Shown piece by piece: positions 6,907 to 9,945 of a DNA stretch of 9,945 nt (position 1 is its first letter; every line of letters starts with the position of its first letter). This stretch comes from Marinilabiliaceae bacterium UBA5213 (GTDB lineage Bacteria; Bacteroidota; Bacteroidia; Bacteroidales; Marinilabiliaceae): the NCBI GenBank assembly GCA_002412555.1, contig DHVH01000233.1, forward strand, positions 1 through 9,945, read 5' to 3'. The position numbers and the translations under genes were made by a program. The notes under the pieces were generated by a model. The model searched no databases and had not been told where the DNA came from. It saw only the letters and a list, made by a program, of their open reading frames with translations.

Positions 6907-8991
6907 TTATAATTTCACCTTCACGGGGGCACTCATCGGCGATGAAGAACCGTCGTCATAAATCGCATTGACCCGGTAATGATAAACCTTTCCCGGACTC
7001 AGCTTTGAGTCGGTAAAGCGGTCGTCTTCCGAATTACCATACAGCCGCATGGGTGCCGCATCTTCACTCCTGTAAACCACCACCCTTTGCACCTCCTTAA
7101 CGGCATGAATGTCCCATTCCAGAACAACATGATCAATGCGCTTCGTTAACCTCAGTCGGATCCCTTCCGGTGCGTCAGATACCACCCGCACAAAGCGGTG
7201 ATTGGAAGCAGGTGACAACAAGCCCCCTTCATCCTCTGCCAGCACATAATAAGCGTAGCCAACACCTCCTGCGACCAACGGATCCGAATATTTCATTAGC
7301 TCCGTTACATCCGGAAGCGAAGCCACTCTGACAAAACTGGTATCCCGCTCACCCTTGCGGTAAACATGGTGCAAAGCCACATCCACACTTGAGCTCGGTA
7401 CCCATTCCAGTATCACCCCCTTCTTATCTTCTGTGGCTGACACCAGGCGCGGCGCCACCGGCGGAATAACATCCGGACGTTCCAGTACCAACACTTCCGA
7501 CAGCGGCGATTGGTTTTGCCGCACATCTATGGCTGCCACCTTATAAAACACATTGCGAGTGAGGGTGTGAATATTAATGACATCACTAAAAACAGTATCA
7601 GGGAAAGCCGATGGTGTTCGCAGTATGAATTCATGGTCGGGGTGATTGGAAATAAACACCCGATAGCCCTCCAAATCAGACTCCGTATTGGGCAACCAGT
7701 TGATGCTTACCACGCCTAGAGAATCAATACTTCCCGCCAGCCCTTGCGGTGCCAGGGGCGGAAAACTATCCACCCGTGCCGCATAAGTCTCGATTAGCGA
7801 CACCTTCTCTTCCTCCTGGTTATACACCGACACCAAATAGTAATTGGTCATCTCCGGTACCAAGTCCACAAAAGTCCGCTGAGCCGGTTCTACTCCCTCG
7901 TAAATAACTTCCTTGCGCGACTTAGGCCCCAAAGAACGATAAATCTTAAAGCCCGTAATAAAGGGATTCATCTCATCGGGATAGTCCCAGGTCAGTTCCA
8001 CCCGCTCGTTGTCCACCACTTTTTTATCCATCATCATCGGCGCATGGGTCAGGGGCAAACGCCCATGTCCAAATATCGAATCGGACGGAGGCCCCACTTC
8101 TCCAAAAGCACTTACGCCTCTTACGCGGTAATAATACACCGAACTGTTATCCAGCAGCGAATCTGTACGATACATATAATCCGGCGTAACCCCTTCATCA
8201 GCTATCTGAACCAGAGCGTTCTCACTCAGGCGATTAAAAGAAGCACCCCCATCCACCGAGCGCTCCAGTACATAACTGTTATAGATATGATTCAGGTAGC
8301 GCGTGTGCCACGACAAAGCAACCTTTTTATCCTCCCACCTTGCCTCGGGCGTTTGCGGCTTAGGCAAAGGCTGGTACTCCGATAGACCCGTAAACACAAA
8401 CCCCGTATCCACCGCCAGCGAATCCGGACAATCAATATACACGCGGTAAAGATACTTCTCATTCTGCTGGGCCGTTTCATCAGCCAGGTACAAACCCGAC
8501 AGCCGAGCTGCCTCCATGGACTGGTCGGCCGAATACAGCGCAAAACTAAAACGACGTTCCTCTTCCTGATACATCTTGTAAACCATATGCGGATTCCCAC
8601 CCGCATCCAGTCCCTTGAAAGTAGAAGAAAACAAACACTCCGCCGCAATGGCCACATACTTATCCGCATCGATATGCTCCTCCCACGCCGCCTGCTCCAT
8701 AGGTCGCAGCGGCTCCTCCCGCAACACCACCCCCGAAATACTATCGGGAATTTCCCCATCACGCAGCACCGTAAACCGCTCCACCACATAACCATACTCA
8801 TTACCCAAGCGCCACACCGCCGGCGTCATCGGCGCCCACCGCAACAAAACCGCCTCCTGCCGCGGACTCCCCAGGACCTTCACCCCTTCAGCATGGGACA
8901 GGGATTTACAGCAAATAACGAATAGAAGCAAGAGAAATATTTCCTTGAGAAAAAGGAAGTCGTTCTTAGAAAGATTTGGGGTTAGGTTCAT
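6907..8991 (-). CDS. Secreted multi-domain fibronectin type III protein
   Basis: This 694-aa protein has an N-terminal signal sequence (FLFLKEIFLLLLFVICC, likely cleavage after about residue 34, SHA|EG). The Cys pair is not preceded by a good lipobox, so signal peptidase I export is more likely than lipidation. After a divergent first region (about 36-205: a RW strand, a long insertion, then YLYRVYIDCPDS) come five FN3-like modules at about 210-305, 315-405, 411-503, 511-603 and 607-694. Each shows the pattern ...L.W......Y.VYRS/ERS....Y.D......YYYRV.A. Clear examples are VELTWDYPDE/GFKIYRSLG, SINWLPNTESDLEGYRVF and VVLEWDI/VVVYRSED/YHYRVNAIY. No catalytic domain and no type IX secretion C-terminal tag is evident; the chain ends in KVKL at the close of the last FN3. 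It is upstream of, and probably in an operon with, the beta-barrel gene. A structural or adhesive surface role, or scaffolding of the barrel, is an inference. Confidence 0.88.
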   Translation of the reverse strand: MNLTPNLSKNDFLFLKEIFLLLLFVICCKSLSHAEGVKVLGSPRQEAVLLRWAPMTPAVWRLGNEYGYVVERFTVLRDGEIPDSISGVVLREEPLRPMEQAAWEEHIDADKYVAIAAECLFSSTFKGLDAGGNPHMVYKMYQEEERRFSFALYSADQSMEAARLSGLYLADETAQQNEKYLYRVYIDCPDSLAVDTGFVFTGLSEYQPLPKPQTPEARWEDKKVALSWHTRYLNHIYNSYVLERSVDGGASFNRLSENALVQIADEGVTPDYMYRTDSLLDNSSVYYYRVRGVSAFGEVGPPSDSIFGHGRLPLTHAPMMMDKKVVDNERVELTWDYPDEMNPFITGFKIYRSLGPKSRKEVIYEGVEPAQRTFVDLVPEMTNYYLVSVYNQEEEKVSLIETYAARVDSFPPLAPQGLAGSIDSLGVVSINWLPNTESDLEGYRVFISNHPDHEFILRTPSAFPDTVFSDVINIHTLTRNVFYKVAAIDVRQNQSPLSEVLVLERPDVIPPVAPRLVSATEDKKGVILEWVPSSSVDVALHHVYRKGERDTSFVRVASLPDVTELMKYSDPLVAGGVGYAYYVLAEDEGGLLSPASNHRFVRVVSDAPEGIRLRLTKRIDHVVLEWDIHAVKEVQRVVVYRSEDAAPMRLYGNSEDDRFTDSKLSPGKVYHYRVNAIYDDGSSSPMSAPVKVKL

Positions 8992-9029
8992 AGTGTAAAT
9001 TAACTAGGTTCACAATGTTTGAATATTTT

Positions 9030-9082
9030 ATTTTTTCTTGCCAAGTAGACGAAGTCTTCACCGAGTGGAGTCTTCTCTACTT
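9030..9082 (-). repeat. Structured 3' repeat, short (left) copy
   Basis: A long imperfect hairpin lies at 9043-9082. The arms AAGTAGA (9043-9049) and TCTACTT (9076-9082) pair, then GAAG with CTTC after one bulged C, then after a T.T mismatch CTTCAC with GTGGAG (one T.G pair), closed by a CGA loop, for 17 pairs in total. The TAG stop of the 145-aa gene (9079-9077) sits in the outer arm. The far edge is ATTTTTT-CTT-GCC (9030-9042). The block CGAAGT...CTTCACCGAG.TGG.G.CT and the ATTTTTT..GCC edge recur in the copy at 9621-9755. No T-run follows on the minus strand, so it does not look like an ordinary terminator. Confidence 0.6.
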
Positions 9083-9514
9083 TTCAAATTTTCTTTTTTC
9101 TCTTCTCACTAGAGGTAGCAGCAACAAGCCAATCAAAATGAAAAACATAAATACTTTTGCGTGATTCCACCATTTATACTCAATAACCCTTTCCCCATCC
9201 ACCACAAGTTGCATTACAAGTCGTTTGTTCCATTTCGTCCAAACTTCAGCCTCTTTGCTTTTAGAAGATACTTCCTCTAGCTTCTCTCGACATCGTTTTA
9301 AGCCTACCTCGTATGCGTCCTTGTCTCCAATAAGCCAAAATTTTGAATATCCTTTATTGTATCTATCAAGTGTTCCTGTATGCTTTTCTAATTTTACCGT
9401 GTTAATCGGGACTAATAGCAGATAAACAAAACCAGTGAGAACCATAATAAATGGAACCAAATAGCCACGTCGAAACGCGTACCTATCAAAACTATTAAAA
9501 TTATTCAAGTTCAT
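9077..9514 (-). CDS. Small two-TM membrane protein of unknown function
   Basis: I do not recognise this 145-aa protein. It has two membrane segments, about residues 18-39 (YLVPFIMVLTGFVYLLLVP) and 120-137 (KVFMFFILIGLLLLPLV). Arg/Lys residues flank the outer ends (RYAFRRG before TM1, RREKRKFEK after TM2). By the positive-inside rule both ends should be cytoplasmic and the middle 40-118 periplasmic. The middle is charged, with a short helical, possibly coiled stretch around 72-92 (LKRCREKLEEVSSKSKEAE). The gene is visibly AT-richer than the FN3 and barrel genes, and its stop codon lies inside the structured repeat at 9043-9082. A possible mini-ORF overlaps its start codon. It could be a cassette-borne accessory gene; no function should be assumed. 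Confidence 0.75.
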   Translation of the reverse strand: MNLNNFNSFDRYAFRRGYLVPFIMVLTGFVYLLLVPINTVKLEKHTGTLDRYNKGYSKFWLIGDKDAYEVGLKRCREKLEEVSSKSKEAEVWTKWNKRLVMQLVVDGERVIEYKWWNHAKVFMFFILIGLLLLPLVRREKRKFEK

Positions 9515-9605
9515 TTTCTAATAGCATTAAAAGTGTGTCAGCCTGATGAATCATAATGGCTTTGCTACTCATATCTCGGCATAGTTTGCAAGTACGTCGC
9601 TTCAA
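9501..9605 (-). CDS. Possible small ORF with a CxxC motif overlapping the next gene
   Basis: From a TTG at 9605 the minus strand encodes 34 aa (MKRRTCKLCRDMSSKAIM... ending LLENELE), with TAA at 9503-9501. An ATG start at 9572 would give 23 aa (MSSKAIMIHQADTLLM...). The frame overlaps the first 14 bases of the 145-aa gene in a different frame, the kind of overlap seen in translational coupling. The frame stays open back to a stop at 9635-9633. The CKLC motif and the amphipathic, acidic end look protein-like, but an open frame of this length is expected fairly often by chance in AT-rich DNA. Confidence 0.22.
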   Translation of the reverse strand: MKRRTCKLCRDMSSKAIMIHQADTLLMLLENELE

Positions 9606-9620
9606 CCAATCTAGTTTCCA

Positions 9621-9755
9621 GACTACAACTAACTAACATTTTTTGCCTTGCGGCCGCTCGGCTTTGCCGCTTGGTTTACCAAGAAAGGCAGTTACAAACT
9701 GCCCGTTAAAATTCGGCGAAGTTATAAACTTCACCGAGCTGGGGACTGTAGTTAA
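9621..9755 (-). repeat. Structured 3' repeat, long (right) copy with four chained hairpins
   Basis: On the + strand four hairpins follow one another almost without spacers: CGGC-TTT-GCCG (9659-9669), CTTGGT-TT-ACCAAG (9670-9683), GGCAGTT-ACA-AACTGCC (9687-9703), and CGGCGAAGTT-ATA-AACTTCACCG (9714-9736, one C.A mismatch). They are preceded by the 8-bp palindrome GCGGCCGC (9650-9657). Imperfect outer arms ACTACA (9622-9627) and TGTAGT (9747-9752) could close the whole element. The TAA stop of the upstream minus-strand gene (9754-9752) lies in the outer arm. The edges ATTTTTTGCC (9638-9647) and CTTCACCGAG (9729-9738) match the copy at 9030-9082. Confidence 0.65.
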
Positions 9756-9945
9756 TCAATTACAATTACCACTTTGACATTATACTTCTCAAACTCATCT
9801 TTCATTTCCATTAACTCTTCTGCCTTAATTTCAGTACAAGCATATTTCAATAATCTATCATCACTTATCTGAACCTCAAGCCTTTGATAAGGATGTCGAG
9901 TTTTTCTTAAGTTTACAACCTGAACATATTCAATATTAGAATAAT
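9752..9945 (-). CDS. Unrecognised protein, C-terminal fragment
   Basis: The minus strand is open from the window edge to TAA at 9754-9752, giving 63 residues (from YSNIEYVQVV to KVVIVID). The 5' end lies beyond the window. The fragment is charged and looks like a beta-alpha-beta soluble domain: strand IEYVQVVN, then RKTRHPYQRLEVQIS, a helix DRLLKYACTEIKAEELMEMKDEFEKY, and a final strand NVKVVIVID. I do not recognise the family. Like the 145-aa gene, it ends at the margin of a structured repeat. Confidence 0.6.
   Translation of the reverse strand, partial: YSNIEYVQVVNLRKTRHPYQRLEVQISDDRLLKYACTEIKAEELMEMKDEFEKYNVKVVIVID

Noticed and set aside
8292..8801. 169-aa minus-strand open frame inside the FN3 gene
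   Set aside because: It is Arg/Trp/Cys-rich, out of frame with the clear FN3 protein, and has no recognisable domain; it is a shadow frame.
9030..9082. Rho-independent terminator of the 145-aa gene
   Set aside because: On the minus strand the hairpin is followed by an A-rich, not T-rich, stretch. The T-rich side faces the + strand, where no gene is seen.
9621..9755. Canonical integron attC site
   Set aside because: The geometry is similar, but the outer core sites (around ACAACTAAC and GTTAATC) do not satisfy RYYYAAC and GTTRRRY, and no integron integrase gene is in the window.
9030..9755. CRISPR array or insertion sequence
   Set aside because: There are only two unequal, internally structured copies 0.6 kb apart, with no short regular spacers and no transposase-like protein between them.

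Overview
The window reads as Bacteroidota (Bacteroidetes) chromosome. Supporting signs are two adjacent rhomboid genes, the second with a Bacteroidota-style C-terminal tail, followed by a membrane-anchored endonuclease/exonuclease/phosphatase (EEP) gene; a DHFR of the 'LPKGALPxR' type; scarce Shine-Dalgarno sequences; and TAnnTTTG-like -7 promoter boxes. A marine or sediment Marinilabiliales/Cytophaga-like lineage is plausible, but this rests on sequence style and not on a search.

Layout. Positions 1-3586 (+ strand) form a compact gene run: the 3' end of a rhomboid protease, a second complete rhomboid, an EEP-family membrane protein with a TTG start, thyA (thymidylate synthase) and folA (dihydrofolate reductase). 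ThyA and FolA work as a cycle: ThyA makes dTMP and releases dihydrofolate, which FolA reduces again. A convergent 154-bp gap separates folA from a minus-strand YbjJ-like MFS transporter (3741-4889). A 249-bp gap with a likely promoter and an inverted repeat follows. Next comes a minus-strand gene pair transcribed right to left: a secreted multi-fibronectin-type-III protein (6907-8991), then a predicted outer-membrane beta-barrel (5139-6881). They are 25 bp apart and probably work together at the cell surface, in an unknown role.

The right end (about 9000-9945) looks different. It is visibly AT-richer and holds small unrecognised minus-strand genes: a two-TM protein of 145 aa, a possible overlapping mini-ORF, and the C-terminus of a further gene. 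Each of the two clear genes ends inside or beside a structured repeat. The two repeats (about 9030-9082 and 9621-9755) lie in the same orientation, share edge sequences and a CTTCACCGAG core, and carry the preceding gene's stop codon at their margin. The right copy is a chain of four hairpins. This 'gene plus 3' structured repeat' arrangement resembles a cassette array and is the most interesting signal in the window. The repeats do not fit the canonical integron attC consensus, and no recombinase gene is visible here.
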